64,000 nucleotides of DNA from NCBI GenBank assembly GCA_030530205.1, contig JAUMVK010000019.1, forward strand, positions 9,434 through 73,433, given 5' to 3'. Positions within the stretch are counted from its first letter, which is position 1, and each line of letters starts with the position of its first letter. A program made the translations under genes and the position numbers. Source of the DNA: RGIG3701 sp030530205. GTDB taxonomy: Bacteria > Planctomycetota > Planctomycetia > Pirellulales > Thermoguttaceae. Shown one piece after another: positions 8,183 to 16,084 of the stretch. The notes beneath the pieces are model-generated. The model worked only from the letters and a program-made list of their open reading frames with translations, searched no databases and was not told the origin of the DNA.

Positions 8183-9249
8183 TAATTTGTCATTTCTTCA
8201 TTCTCTGTTGTTTTCGCCATCAGCCTCTGAATGTAAATGCCGCGCGCAAGGTCCGGCTCGTCGCCGAGTTTTCGGCCTGCCGCCACGTTGCGCAGGAAGT
8301 GGGCTACCGACGTGCAGTGCGCCCGCACCCAGCCGATCCCCGACTTCGTCGCCGGGAAATCCGTATCGGGCAGTTCGTAGCGGTTTCCGACGGCCAGCTG
8401 CTGCCAGCCTCCCTCGCCGCTGAAAAACTCAAGAAAATGCGGGTCCTGAAGGTCGAAACGCACCGCGCCTTTCGTCCCGTAAATTTCCACGGTCATGTCG
8501 TTTTCGGTCCCGTGCGCCATCTTGGACGCCTGGAGGGTCCCGATCGCGCCGTCTTTCGTCCGCCAGACCATCGCCATGGAATCTTCCGCCCGCTCCGGAT
8601 TTTTCGCATCCGCCGAGGCCGAAAACGAGAAAGCCTCGTCCAGCGGTCCGGCAAGCCAGTCGGTCAGCTCGATCAGGTGCGACCCAATGTCCATCAACGC
8701 CCCGCCGCCGCACTGCTTCAGGTTCTTCCAGCGGATCGGCCGATTCGGATCGACGTGCGAGTTCTGCATATACGACCCGCGAAACTCCACGACCCGACCG
8801 ATTTTCCCGTCGGAGATCAGCTTCTTCGCCAGCATTGCCGAGGCAAAGAAGTGAATGTGAAACGCGACCTGGGAAACGCCCCGGTAGTCGGCCAGAAGCG
8901 TTTCCAGCTCGTCGGCTTCCGCGGCGTTCAGAACGACCGGTTTCTCGCAGTAAATGTGCTTTCCCGCAGCAATGGCCGCCTTCAGAGCCTCAAAATGCAG
9001 ATGGTTGGGGAGGCAAACGTCCACCACGTCAACTTCAGGGGCGGCGACCGCGGCGCGCCAGTCCGTCAGCGGGATCGCCCCCGGGCAAAGCGCAGCGGCT
9101 TTGGCGGCGGTTTCCGGCCGGGAGTTGACCACGTACTTGACCCGGACCTCACAAGGAACGGGGTCGGAATAAAAAGGAAGCGTCGAGTAGGCGTAGGCGT
9201 GGACTTTGCCGATGGCTCCGCCTCCAAGCAGGGCGATGGTGGTCTTCAT
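8182..9249 (-). CDS. Gfo/Idh/MocA family oxidoreductase
   Basis: A NAD(P)-dependent dehydrogenase probably acting on a sugar or cyclitol. The start at 9249 (MKTTIALLGGGAIGKVHA) gives 355 residues and places the Rossmann GGGAIG motif at residues 9-14; an AAGG site lies upstream. The family signature EKP is at residues 102-104, and the C-terminal substrate domain has GSYMQNSHVDP, GGGALMDIGSHLIELTDWL and DSMAM. The GG-x-L-x-D-x-G-x-H block holds the usual catalytic His region. It lacks a Tat signal, so it is cytoplasmic, unlike many planctomycete relatives. It follows the GT2 gene on the same strand with a 26-bp gap. The exact substrate cannot be inferred. Confidence 0.9.
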   Translation of the reverse strand: MKTTIALLGGGAIGKVHAYAYSTLPFYSDPVPCEVRVKYVVNSRPETAAKAAALCPGAIPLTDWRAAVAAPEVDVVDVCLPNHLHFEALKAAIAAGKHIYCEKPVVLNAAEADELETLLADYRGVSQVAFHIHFFASAMLAKKLISDGKIGRVVEFRGSYMQNSHVDPNRPIRWKNLKQCGGGALMDIGSHLIELTDWLAGPLDEAFSFSASADAKNPERAEDSMAMVWRTKDGAIGTLQASKMAHGTENDMTVEIYGTKGAVRFDLQDPHFLEFFSGEGGWQQLAVGNRYELPDTDFPATKSGIGWVRAHCTSVAHFLRNVAAGRKLGDEPDLARGIYIQRLMAKTTENEEMTN

Positions 9250-9275
9250 AAACGAAACCTTAAAACCTTCCTTTC

Positions 9276-9989
9276 TCACTTTCGAAGCGTCAGGAGCGTC
9301 CAAACCGCCCGGAAACTTTCTTTCAGCGAGATTTTCGACTTGCCGCAGACCCGGTCCTCAAAAACGATCGGGACCTCGCTCATGGTCGCGCCGACGAGTT
9401 TCAGCCGCCAGAGCGCCTCCTCAAAGAACGAGTACCCACGCGACTGGAAACGGGAAAAATCGAGTTTTTGGAGCGTTTCGACGCGGTAATTCCGGAACGA
9501 GCCGCTAATGTCGTGGACCTTCAGCCCGAGCAGTGTCCGGCCGAACGCGTTGATCGAGCGGCTCATCACGTGCCGGACAAACGGCCAACCGACGATCCCT
9601 CCCCCTGGGACGTAGCGGGAACCGACCACCACGTCCTCCGTGCCCGACGCAAGCGCCTCGACGTACTTCGGGTGGTGACTGAAATCCGCGTCCATGTTGA
9701 TCATGCGGTCGTACCCGTTCCGGATCGCGTACTGCATCGCCTCAATGACGGCGGTCCCCAGCCCGTTTTTCCCGGGGCGGTGGAGGCATTTCAGACGTGA
9801 AAACTCCACTGCGTGTTCGTCGCACCAGCGGCCTGTTCCGTCCGGCGAATTGTCGTCGATGACCAAAACGTCGAACTCAAACCCTTTCTGCGCCGCGAAC
9901 CGGTCCGTCTCCCGGAAAAGCTCCGCAACCAGCCGTGGAAGGTTTTCGATCTCGTTGTACGTGGCAATAGTGATCAGAAACCGCATCAT
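9276..9989 (-). CDS. Family 2 glycosyltransferase, polyprenol-phosphate mannosyltransferase-like
   Basis: A 237-residue GT-A fold transferase of the DPM1 type, which moves a sugar from a nucleotide donor to polyprenyl phosphate at the cytoplasmic membrane face. Seen directly are LITIATYNEIENLP at the N-terminus, IDDNSPDGTG (residues 44-53), NMDADFSHHP (DAD motif at about 100) and VGSRYVPGG. The late GYSFFEEALWRL and CGKSKISLKE segments are typical of the dolichol-phosphate mannose synthase family. There is no C-terminal transmembrane domain, so it is the short soluble type. It is the upstream gene of a likely two-gene unit with the Gfo/Idh dehydrogenase. The donor and acceptor sugars are not determined. 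Confidence 0.9.
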   Translation of the reverse strand: MMRFLITIATYNEIENLPRLVAELFRETDRFAAQKGFEFDVLVIDDNSPDGTGRWCDEHAVEFSRLKCLHRPGKNGLGTAVIEAMQYAIRNGYDRMINMDADFSHHPKYVEALASGTEDVVVGSRYVPGGGIVGWPFVRHVMSRSINAFGRTLLGLKVHDISGSFRNYRVETLQKLDFSRFQSRGYSFFEEALWRLKLVGATMSEVPIVFEDRVCGKSKISLKESFRAVWTLLTLRK

Positions 9990-10072
9990 TAATTATGAAT
10001 TTTGAATTATGAATTGAAATGGACCCAAAACGGCAAACCCGTTTCCAACGTGCAAGCCTCCCCCGCTGCCGG

Positions 10073-10217
10073 CCTTGATTTAAACACGGATTTTCACGGA
10101 TTAAAAGGATTTCCACCGATTTTTTAAAGGAAGTTTAAGGGGCGGCGGGAATTTCGATGCAAAAAACGGAATCCTTTTAATCTTTTTAATCCGTGGAAAT
10201 CCGTGTTTAAATCAAGG
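10073..10217. repeat. R1 repeat, copy B
   Basis: The 30-base arms 10073-10102 and 10188-10217 are reverse complements except for one base, and contain the R1 signature ACACGGATTTTCACGGATT. The flank after the right arm (GTGGGAAGTGGAAAAGGCC) resembles the equivalent flank of copies D and E. It occupies most of the gap upstream of the GT2 gene and downstream of the YhcH gene. No gene is seen in this gap. Confidence 0.85.
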
Positions 10218-10280
10218 TGGGAAGTGGAAAAGGCCGGGCGTTTAAATGGATCGGACCCGGAAATTTTCTTTAATTCGTAA

Positions 10281-10781
10281 TCAGATTTTGCATTTAACGA
10301 CGATTTTTTTCACTTTTTTCGGCTCGTCCTCAAAAATCTGGCTGGCGTGCACGTCTTCCGGGGCGAAAATGCAGAACTCACCGGCTTTCACGAGGATTTT
10401 TTGCGGCGACGTCGCGCACGGCGCCCAGAATGGCATCACGGACTTCGGGTAGAACACGATGTCGTTCTCGTCGCTGTACCCGCCGTCCAGCGTCGGGAGA
10501 TCGGGCGTGCAGACGGCGTAACCCATCAGTTCTTCACCCTCGACCATGACCTGAATGTCAATGTACTTCCGGTGCGACTCCAGCACGACCTTTTCGGCCG
10601 GTTTCGTCTCGTACTCGGAAAAACTGATGTAAATGTTCTCCCCGTCGATCGGCGTTTTGCCAAGCGGAAGGGCGGCGTAGTCGTGCGACTTCAGCCACGC
10701 GATCGCCTGCGCGACGGTTTTGGGGTAGGCGGCAATTTCCGGAGTTTCCGGCGTAACATCGGCGAGTTTGGCGTAAAACAT
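10281..10781 (-). CDS. YhcH/YjgK/YiaL (DUF386) family protein
   Basis: A 166-residue cupin-like protein of the YhcH/EbgC family; relatives take part in sialic acid and other sugar catabolism, possibly as anomerases. Family markers are ESHRKYIDIQVMVEGEE (residues 68-84) and FCIFAPEDVHA (136-146), with His and Glu residues expected to bind a metal. The length is close to the family norm of about 150. The ATG at 10781 has AAGGAG upstream. It is transcribed alone or after the hydroxyacid dehydrogenase; repeat R4 lies between them. The substrate is unknown. Confidence 0.9.
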   Translation of the reverse strand: MFYAKLADVTPETPEIAAYPKTVAQAIAWLKSHDYAALPLGKTPIDGENIYISFSEYETKPAEKVVLESHRKYIDIQVMVEGEELMGYAVCTPDLPTLDGGYSDENDIVFYPKSVMPFWAPCATSPQKILVKAGEFCIFAPEDVHASQIFEDEPKKVKKIVVKCKI

Positions 10782-10815
10782 GAAATTTTCTCCTTGGTTA
10801 AAGTTAATAAAGTGT

Positions 10816-10917
10816 AAGGCGGTAATGGAGCGCGGAGCGCAGAATTACGCGTCTGGTTGAATCGCCATTACCGAAACCGGCGCGTAATTCCGGCCTACGG
10901 CCTTCATTTACCGCCTT
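10816..10917. repeat. R4 nested palindromic repeat
   Basis: Three perfect complementary pairs lie inside 102 bp: AAGGCGGTAA (10816-10825) with TTACCGCCTT (10908-10917), GAATTACGCG (10842-10851) with CGCGTAATTC (10881-10890), and GGTAATGG (10821-10828) with CCATTACC (10865-10872). Local GCGCGGAGCGC and GGCCTACGGCC hairpins add more structure. It fills the gap between two minus-strand genes. Confidence 0.75.
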
Positions 10918-10934
10918 CCATCAAATTCCAACGT

Positions 10935-11804
10935 TTAATATTTTATTAGCGCCTGCGTTCCTTCGTCGGCCAGGCCTCGCTCCATCAGCTCAGCGTAAAG
11001 TTTTTCCGCGAGCTGCACCGCCGGAATGTCCAGCCCCTTTTCTCGGGCCTCCTCCAGCGCGATCCGCAGGTCCTTCACGAAGTGCGTGATCTTGAATCCC
11101 GGCGCAAAATCCCCACGCAGGATCCTCGGGCCGAGATTTGAGAGCGACCAGCTTCCGGCCGCCCCGGTCGAGACGGATTCCAGCGCGTTCGGAACATCCA
11201 GCCCGACCGTCTGCGCGTAACGCAGCGCCTCGCACATGCCCATCATGTTCCCGGCGATGAGGATCTGGTTGACCATTTTCGTATGCTGGCCCATTCCGGG
11301 TGCGCCCTGCCAGCGGACATTCGTCCCGAGGACTTTCCAGATCGGCACCAGCGCGTCGAATGCCTCTCGCGGCCCGCCGACCATGATCGAAAGAGTCCCG
11401 TTTTTCGCGCCGACATCCCCGCCGGAGACGGGAGCGTCCAGTGCCCAAACACCCAGTTTTTCGGCTTCCCGGGCGATTTTCTCCGCCAGCGACGGCCGGC
11501 TCGTCGTGCAGTCCACGAGGATTTTCTGATTCGGGGACGGATTTTCGCGAAACCCCGCCAGCACGCCGGTCGTCGGGTTCAAAACCACGTCCTCGACGTC
11601 GGTCGGAAACCCGACCATGGTGAAAACGACGTCCGAGCGACGTGCGGCCTCGGCCGGTGATTCAGCCCAATGCGCTCCGGCATTCAACAAATCCCGTGCT
11701 TTGTCAGGCGTACGGTTAAAAACGGTACATTCGTTTCCGGCCTTCATCAGCCGGCTGCACATCGACCGGCCCATGATGCCGGTCCCAATCCAGGAAATCT
11801 TCAT
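10935..11804 (-). CDS. 3-hydroxyisobutyrate dehydrogenase-like NAD(P)-dependent oxidoreductase
   Basis: A 289-residue beta-hydroxyacid dehydrogenase, the family of GarR (tartronate semialdehyde reductase) and MmsB. The Rossmann motif GTGIMG is at residues 7-12, the substrate loop DAPVSGGDVGA at 123-133, and the catalytic lysine at 176 in GQHTKMVNQ. All key residues are present and the length is normal, so it should be an active cytoplasmic dehydrogenase of a short hydroxyacid. Neighbouring YhcH and Gfo/Idh genes suggest sugar-acid metabolism, but the substrate is not fixed by sequence. The upstream region is AT-rich with no clear minus-strand promoter. Confidence 0.9.
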   Translation of the reverse strand: MKISWIGTGIMGRSMCSRLMKAGNECTVFNRTPDKARDLLNAGAHWAESPAEAARRSDVVFTMVGFPTDVEDVVLNPTTGVLAGFRENPSPNQKILVDCTTSRPSLAEKIAREAEKLGVWALDAPVSGGDVGAKNGTLSIMVGGPREAFDALVPIWKVLGTNVRWQGAPGMGQHTKMVNQILIAGNMMGMCEALRYAQTVGLDVPNALESVSTGAAGSWSLSNLGPRILRGDFAPGFKITHFVKDLRIALEEAREKGLDIPAVQLAEKLYAELMERGLADEGTQALIKY

Positions 11805-11829
11805 TTTCGAAATAATTTTTTAGGGACCA

Positions 11830-11857
11830 TTGACAAAATCTGAAAAATGGGTATAAT
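11830..11857 (+). promoter_or_regulatory. Consensus sigma-70 promoter facing into the 3' end of trmL (antisense)
   Basis: TTGACA (11830-11835), a 16-base spacer and TATAAT (11852-11857) match the consensus at all twelve positions. Both neighbouring genes are on the minus strand, so this promoter would make an RNA antisense to trmL from about 11864. No coding region follows on this strand before the CAP gene at 12600. Confidence 0.6.
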
Positions 11858-11893
11858 GTATAAAATTTGCGGAAAAGCAAAACTCATCTCATT

Positions 11894-12367
11894 TTATTTT
11901 TCCTCAAATCCAATTTGACGCATCGCCTCAAACGCGCTGATTCCTACGCTAACGGAGAGATTCAAACTTCGGACCTGCGGACGAATCGGAATACGAACGA
12001 GCTGATCCACATACATTTCGTGAAATGAATCAGGAAATCCCTGCGTTTCACAGCCATAAACCAGTACATCGCCAGAACGATAATTAATGGTTTGGTAGCA
12101 TTTCGACGCTTTCTTTGTGAAAAAGAAATAGCGGTCCCATTGGGGGAGTTTTTCACGTAAAGCGTCCCAGTTTTCCACGATCTCCCAATCGAGAAACTGC
12201 CAATAATCCAAACCTGCCCGTTTCAAATTTCTGTCGGTAATTTGAAAACCCATCGGGCGTACCAGCCATAATTTGGCGCCGAGGCCCACGCAAGTGCGCC
12301 CCACCGCGCCTGTATTATGAGGAATCTCTGGCTGGAATAAAACAATATTAAGTTTGCTACAATCCAT
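11894..12367 (-). CDS. trmL: tRNA (cytidine(34)-2'-O)-methyltransferase
   Basis: A 157-residue SPOUT methyltransferase that 2'-O-methylates the wobble base of tRNA-Leu in well-studied bacteria, using S-adenosylmethionine. Motifs are NIVLFQPEIPHNTGAVGRTC at the N-terminus, LVRPMGFQI, YGCETQGFPDS, and the knot region IPIRPQVRSLNLSVSVGI near the C-terminus. The length equals that of E. coli TrmL. It appears monocistronic. An orphan promoter at 11830 points at its 3' end from the opposite strand. Confidence 0.94.
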   Translation of the reverse strand: MDCSKLNIVLFQPEIPHNTGAVGRTCVGLGAKLWLVRPMGFQITDRNLKRAGLDYWQFLDWEIVENWDALREKLPQWDRYFFFTKKASKCYQTINYRSGDVLVYGCETQGFPDSFHEMYVDQLVRIPIRPQVRSLNLSVSVGISAFEAMRQIGFEEK

Positions 12368-12599
12368 ACAAACCGTAAATTTACATTTTTATTTCAGTTT
12401 TATTTTAAATTTTTCTTAAATTTTGTTAAATTGATTAAAAATGGCGGATTTTTTAACCGACAAACTTTTTGCAAACGCTACACTTTTGGTAGTTTATTTA
12501 TGTTTTGCAGTTTTCTTAAACTCGCAAAATAAACTGCCGTTGGTCCCTTGTTTTCATTAAGGAAGTGGTCGGTCCACCTCAAGACGAAAGGATTTTGTT

Positions 12600-13586
12600 A
12601 TGAACAGACGTGTAGGATTCATTCTTTTAATTTTGTGTTTTTTGGAGGCTTGTGCCGCCATTTATACAAATGACCTGGACGCCCGCCCGTTCCGTCGTTT
12701 CGCCCCACGGACGTATTCTACCACAAATCGCCAACCTGCGCAAGCTGGGGTGGTGCAGAGAACGGCAGAAAAACCTGTAATTCCTGAATTAAAAGAGGAA
12801 ATTCAGCAGCCGAAGGCGCAGCCACAGATCGAAAAGGCCAATCTGACGGAAGCGGTTCAGCCGAAAACGGAGCCGAAACGTCACACGGTACTCACCGAGC
12901 CAGTCATTACGAAGGGTTTTTCGCCTTACGAATTCCTGGGTATGGATTTTTCGGAAACGATTACCCAATTCCCTGAGGAGGAACGTTCAGTTTTGGAACA
13001 GCTTATCGAGTGGTCCGAAGTTGATTATGCGTCCATCTTGTCCGAGAAATATCCGAACGTTCGGCCCGAAGTTATGGAAGCCCTTGTAAAAATCACGGAC
13101 GGGGTTCACAATAAAGCCAGTCGTCAAGAGTTGGGCAAAATCGTGAATTCCATCCCATTTTCACCACGTCAGTTGACTTCCGCGGAAGTCCTCGCGATCA
13201 ATCAGGAGCTTGCTCCTGCGGTGGATGAAGAAGAATTCCGCGCGATCCTTGGCCTGAACCAGTTCCGGATGCGCAGCGGCCTGCGTCCTTTGCTGATCGA
13301 CCTGCTTCTGGTCCTCGTTTCCCGTGGGCACAGCAGTGATATGCAGCGTTTCGGTTTCTTCTCGCACAATTCCCCGGTAAGCGGAAAAGGAACTTTCTCG
13401 AGCCGTGCGCGTCAGCTTGGCGCCAGCGCGAGTGCGGAAAATATTTATATGGGTTCCTACAGCGGAAATGCTGCGAACAACGCCTGGATCAATAGCAGCG
13501 GACACCGTGCCAATATGCTTGGTGGTTACTCCCGCGTAGGAGTCGGACGAATCGGCGGATTCTTCACCCAAATGTTCGGAAGATGA
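12600..13586 (+). CDS. Secreted CAP (SCP/PR-1) domain protein
   Basis: A 328-residue exported protein. A signal peptide (VGFILLILCFLEACAA) is followed by about 180 residues of low-complexity, Pro/Lys/Glu-rich sequence and a C-terminal CAP domain from about residue 205. The CAP cavity residues are present: His in SRGHSSDM, Glu in AENIYMG and His in SSGHRANML, and the domain closes with GGFFTQMFG. Bacterial CAP proteins are extracytoplasmic and of mostly unknown function. The ATG at 12600 has AAAGGA eight bases upstream. The gene diverges from trmL across an AT-rich 232-bp gap and ends in a strong terminator. Confidence 0.87.
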   Translation: MNRRVGFILLILCFLEACAAIYTNDLDARPFRRFAPRTYSTTNRQPAQAGVVQRTAEKPVIPELKEEIQQPKAQPQIEKANLTEAVQPKTEPKRHTVLTEPVITKGFSPYEFLGMDFSETITQFPEEERSVLEQLIEWSEVDYASILSEKYPNVRPEVMEALVKITDGVHNKASRQELGKIVNSIPFSPRQLTSAEVLAINQELAPAVDEEEFRAILGLNQFRMRSGLRPLLIDLLLVLVSRGHSSDMQRFGFFSHNSPVSGKGTFSSRARQLGASASAENIYMGSYSGNAANNAWINSSGHRANMLGGYSRVGVGRIGGFFTQMFGR

Positions 13587-13621
13587 TTTTTTAGCGAAAC
13601 CTTAACCGGAACCATTTATTC

Positions 13622-13664
13622 AGGTTTTTGAAGAGGGGCTTTTCCCTCTTTGAAAACCTTTTTA
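13622..13664 (+). terminator. Rho-independent terminator after the CAP gene
   Basis: AGGTTTT-TG-AAGAGGG pairs with CCCTCTT-TG-AAAACCT around the loop GCTTTT and is followed by TTTTTATTTT. The stem has 14 pairs and one two-base mismatch. Confidence 0.8.
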
Positions 13665-13696
13665 TTTTGGCCTCATGAATCTTCTTTTCCCTGGCC

Positions 13697-13725
13697 TTGA
13701 CTTTTCTTTCAAAGTCCTGTAAAAT
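13697..13725 (+). promoter_or_regulatory. Sigma-70 promoter of the lipoprotein gene
   Basis: TTGACT (13697-13702), a 17-base spacer and TAAAAT (13720-13725) lie 46 bases before the chosen start of the lipoprotein gene. Confidence 0.6.
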
Positions 13726-13771
13726 TAAATAAATTGACCCATTGAGTTCCTCCTTTCAGATTCCTGAGCCT

Positions 13772-14854
13772 ATGAAACTCCACATATTCTTTTTACTGTT
13801 TCCACTCCTTTGCCTCGTCGGCTGCCACAAGACGGAGGAGGGGCAAGAGCCGAATCTGATCACGGACGAGCAGGCGATTGAATTCTCACAGACGATTGAA
13901 AAATCGCTGAAGGCTGGCGATCCGGAACCGCTTGTACGCGCGGTGAACTGGAGTTCCCTGACCGACCGCGTTCTGGTCGGGATCCCTGAAAAAGACCGGG
14001 GGCGCTTTGACCGCCGCTACCTGATCCAGCTTTTTTCCGGCAGTGACTCCCTTGTCCAGAGCATCGCGCAGAAAGTCAAAGCGGGGGGATCTTACCACTT
14101 TCTGCGTCTGAGAAAACTCAACGACCAGACTTTCGTTGCAACGTTCCGCCTCATTGATGCGGATGGAGGGCTGGACTACCACGACCTTTACCTCGCGCGC
14201 CGGGGGCTTAATCTCGTTCAGATCGAGGATTTTTACCTCTACCATTTTGGAGAGACGTATTCCGAATCACTCCGTCGTACACTGGCTCCTGAACTTTATT
14301 TTGAGGGTGTGAAAGATTTCGGTATGACTCTGACCGGTCAAATGCAGATTCTGATTCGAGAAAATACCGAGTTGATCAGTGAGTTGACCAAAGCGTATGA
14401 GGCCAAAAATATTCAGCGTTCCCTCGATTTGTACGACCAGCTTCCCGAGGAACTGCAAAGGCTGAAAACGTTCCAGTTTTGGCGTCTCAAAATTGCGCAA
14501 AGTCACCCCGACCCGAGCGTTTATGTGTTTGTGCTGGCGGATGTACGAAAGCGTTTTGAGAAAGAAGTGTGGGCGGATTTTCTCTCACTCGACTATTTTC
14601 TCAATCGCAAGGAGTTCCAGAACGCGTTAATTTGTCTGGATCGCATTGATTTTCTCGTGGGCGGAGATCCGTATCTGGAGAGTTTTCGCTGCTGGGCGTA
14701 CCTGAATCTGAATAACGTGAAAGAAGCTCAAAAGCATCTGAACGCTGGCCTTGCAAAAGAGCCGGGCCTGGCGGAGGACCCATCCTTCAAGAGTTTGAAA
14801 AAGCGGCTGGAAAAGATGGAAAGCAAGCCGCTCAACCCGTTTGAGAATCAATAA
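13772..14854 (+). CDS. Lipoprotein with helical repeat-like C-terminus
   Basis: The ATG at 13772 (MKLHIFFLLFPLLCLVGC) is preferred over the in-frame start 30 bases upstream because it opens directly into a lipoprotein signal with the lipobox LVGC; the mature protein would be anchored through Cys18. The 360-residue product is acidic and mostly helical toward the end. Its last about 120 residues (LDYFLNRKEFQNALICLDRI and LNLNNVKEAQKHLNAGLAKE) resemble TPR hairpins. The family is not recognised. It probably works at the inner face of the outer membrane or in the periplasm. It is followed by a bidirectional terminator. Confidence 0.75.
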   Translation: MKLHIFFLLFPLLCLVGCHKTEEGQEPNLITDEQAIEFSQTIEKSLKAGDPEPLVRAVNWSSLTDRVLVGIPEKDRGRFDRRYLIQLFSGSDSLVQSIAQKVKAGGSYHFLRLRKLNDQTFVATFRLIDADGGLDYHDLYLARRGLNLVQIEDFYLYHFGETYSESLRRTLAPELYFEGVKDFGMTLTGQMQILIRENTELISELTKAYEAKNIQRSLDLYDQLPEELQRLKTFQFWRLKIAQSHPDPSVYVFVLADVRKRFEKEVWADFLSLDYFLNRKEFQNALICLDRIDFLVGGDPYLESFRCWAYLNLNNVKEAQKHLNAGLAKEPGLAEDPSFKSLKKRLEKMESKPLNPFENQ

Positions 14855-14869
14855 AAGCGCATAACGACA

Positions 14870-14918
14870 TAAAAACCGCCCTGCAGGAACGACGTTTCCT
14901 TTTCAGGACGGTTTTTTC
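14870..14918. terminator. Bidirectional terminator between convergent genes
   Basis: An AAAACCG-x-CCTG stem pairs with CAGGACGGTTTT around a loop of about 18 bases, with A-run and T-run on the two sides. It lies between the convergent lipoprotein gene and the 108-residue gene. Confidence 0.75.
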
Positions 14919-14936
14919 TCAAAAAATCAGCTGAAC

Positions 14937-15263
14937 TCACCAGCCGATCATCATGTTGGATTCGATAGTCTTTTTGGCGCGTTCCAGGTCGGTACCGGTT
15001 TCCTGCATATAGAGACGAATGGCATGCACTTTGTCCCCGGAGGCTTTCGCAAGACATTCCCGTGCGATATTACACGGATCAATTCCTTCCGGAGAGATTC
15101 CCAGAGCGGCCTTGGAGATGACCCACAGGTTCCTCGGGCGTTTCGAAATACGAATGGCCTCTTCCGTCGGGTAATATTCCGCGAGAACCTTACGGGCTTG
15201 CGCTTCATCTTCCGCATTTGCGATAACAATGTGCGCTCTGGTTTCAATTTCAAACAAAGGCAT
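14937..15263 (-). CDS. Small hypothetical protein
   Basis: A 108-residue cytoplasmic protein with no recognised family. It starts MPLFEIETRAHIVIANAEDE and holds two Cys residues (DPCNIARECLAK) and a helical end. An AGGAG site precedes the ATG at 15263 at good spacing, which supports a real gene, and a terminator lies just downstream. The N-terminal beta-alpha pattern with EDEAQARKVLAEYYP could be a small ferredoxin-like domain, but this is a guess. No operon partner is visible. Confidence 0.65.
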   Translation of the reverse strand: MPLFEIETRAHIVIANAEDEAQARKVLAEYYPTEEAIRISKRPRNLWVISKAALGISPEGIDPCNIARECLAKASGDKVHAIRLYMQETGTDLERAKKTIESNMMIGW

Positions 15264-15545
15264 AATTTTTGTCTCCTTCTCAGATCCGATAATGAAACAG
15301 TCTTTGAATTCTGATGGGTGTTTGGAAAATATAACGTCCCAACCCTTGAGTATAAATCTTTTTTTTTATTTTGCAAGCCCATTAAGAGAAAAAAAAGAGA
15401 AATTTTGGAAAAAACGGCCAAATAGAAACGAAGAAAGGAATCCGGTAAAGGGGAAAAGCAGACACAGAATGACAAATTCTTTTCACCTGGCATCCGAGGT
15501 TTCGCCTGAAAATGGCATCTGATCCCTAAATTTTTCTCCCCCCCC
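15264..15545. other. Intergenic stretch, no gene seen
   Basis: This AT-rich gap holds the upstream region of the 108-residue gene and runs into the tRNA promoter. No convincing reading frame, hairpin or repeat was found. Confidence 0.5.
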
Positions 15546-15573
15546 TTGACAGAAAATCAGATTCCTATATAAT
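15546..15573 (+). promoter_or_regulatory. Promoter of the tRNA-Val genes
   Basis: TTGACA (15546-15551), a 16-base spacer and TATAAT (15568-15573), all consensus bases, end 17 bases before the first tRNA. Confidence 0.85.
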
Positions 15574-15590
15574 TCAGTTATCATTTATGG

Positions 15591-15764
15591 GAGCGGCTAG
15601 CTCAGTTGGTTNNNNNNNNNNNNNNNNNNNNNNNNNNNNNNNNNNNNNNNNNNNNNNNNNNNNNNNNNNNNNNNNNNNNNNNNNNNNNNNNNNNNNNNNN
15701 NNNNNNNNNNNAGAGCACCAGCTCGACAAGCTGGGGGTCACAAGTTCAAGTCTCGTGTCGCTCA
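15591..15764 (+). tRNA. tRNA-Val(GAC) sequence interrupted by an assembly gap
   Basis: The 5' part (15591-15611, GAGCGGCTAGCTCAGTTGG...) and the 3' part (15712-15764) are identical to the matching parts of the complete tRNA at 15809, but 100 N bases separate them. The likely explanation is a tandem array of near-identical tRNAs that the assembler could not resolve, so the two halves may belong to different copies. The anticodon is GAC. Acceptor ends GAGCGGC/GTCGCTC pair, with discriminator A and no encoded CCA. Confidence 0.8.
15612..15711. other. Assembly gap of 100 N
   Basis: Exactly 100 unknown bases, the usual placeholder for a gap of unknown length. It falls between two tRNA halves. Confidence 0.95.
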
Positions 15765-15808
15765 TTAATGATTTTCCTGAAATTTCAGGAGCCGAACTTT
15801 TTAAGTTT

Positions 15809-15882
15809 GAGCGGCTAGCTCAGTTGGTTAGAGCACCAGCTCGACAAGCTGGGGGTCACAAGTTCAAGTCTCGTGTCGCTCA
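15809..15882 (+). tRNA. tRNA-Val(GAC), complete copy
   Basis: A 74-nt cloverleaf. The acceptor stem GAGCGGC/GTCGCTC has one G-U pair, the D-arm is GCTC...GAGC, the anticodon stem CCAGC/GCTGG encloses loop TCGACAA with anticodon GAC, and the T-loop TTCAAGT is canonical. Two oddities are visible. Position 33 is C where nearly all tRNAs have U. The T-stem (ACAAG/CTCGT) has an A-C mismatch in its middle pair. Both are also present in the interrupted copy. CCA is not encoded. It closely follows E. coli tRNA-Val(GAC) in layout. Confidence 0.88.
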
Positions 15883-15896
15883 TTCTTTTTTTACCT

Positions 15897-15920
15897 CGCG
15901 TCCCCCCGCGGGGTTTTTTT
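15897..15920 (+). terminator. Possible terminator after the tRNA genes
   Basis: CGCG-TCCCCC-CGCG or CCCC-CCGC-GGGG can pair, followed at once by TTTTTTT (15914-15920). The stem is short, so this is only a probable terminator. Confidence 0.5.
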
Positions 15921-16084
15921 ATGTAAATTTGGAAAAAACGGTGAAATTTTGTGTATTTCTTCTGAATTACTCTTGAAAAATCTCGTAAATCCTGATAAAG
16001 TAATAAAGTATTCGCAGGGATTTATTTATCGCCAGGGTTTGGGCCACGGTGGCCTGAAGCTGGTGTTCACTTTTTTCCGTTTTT

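Noticed and set aside
12460..12540. Imperfect inverted repeat (AGTTTATT...AATAAACT) upstream of the CAP gene as an operator
   Set aside because: The arms are AT-rich and interrupted, so the match may be chance; no promoter overlaps it clearly.
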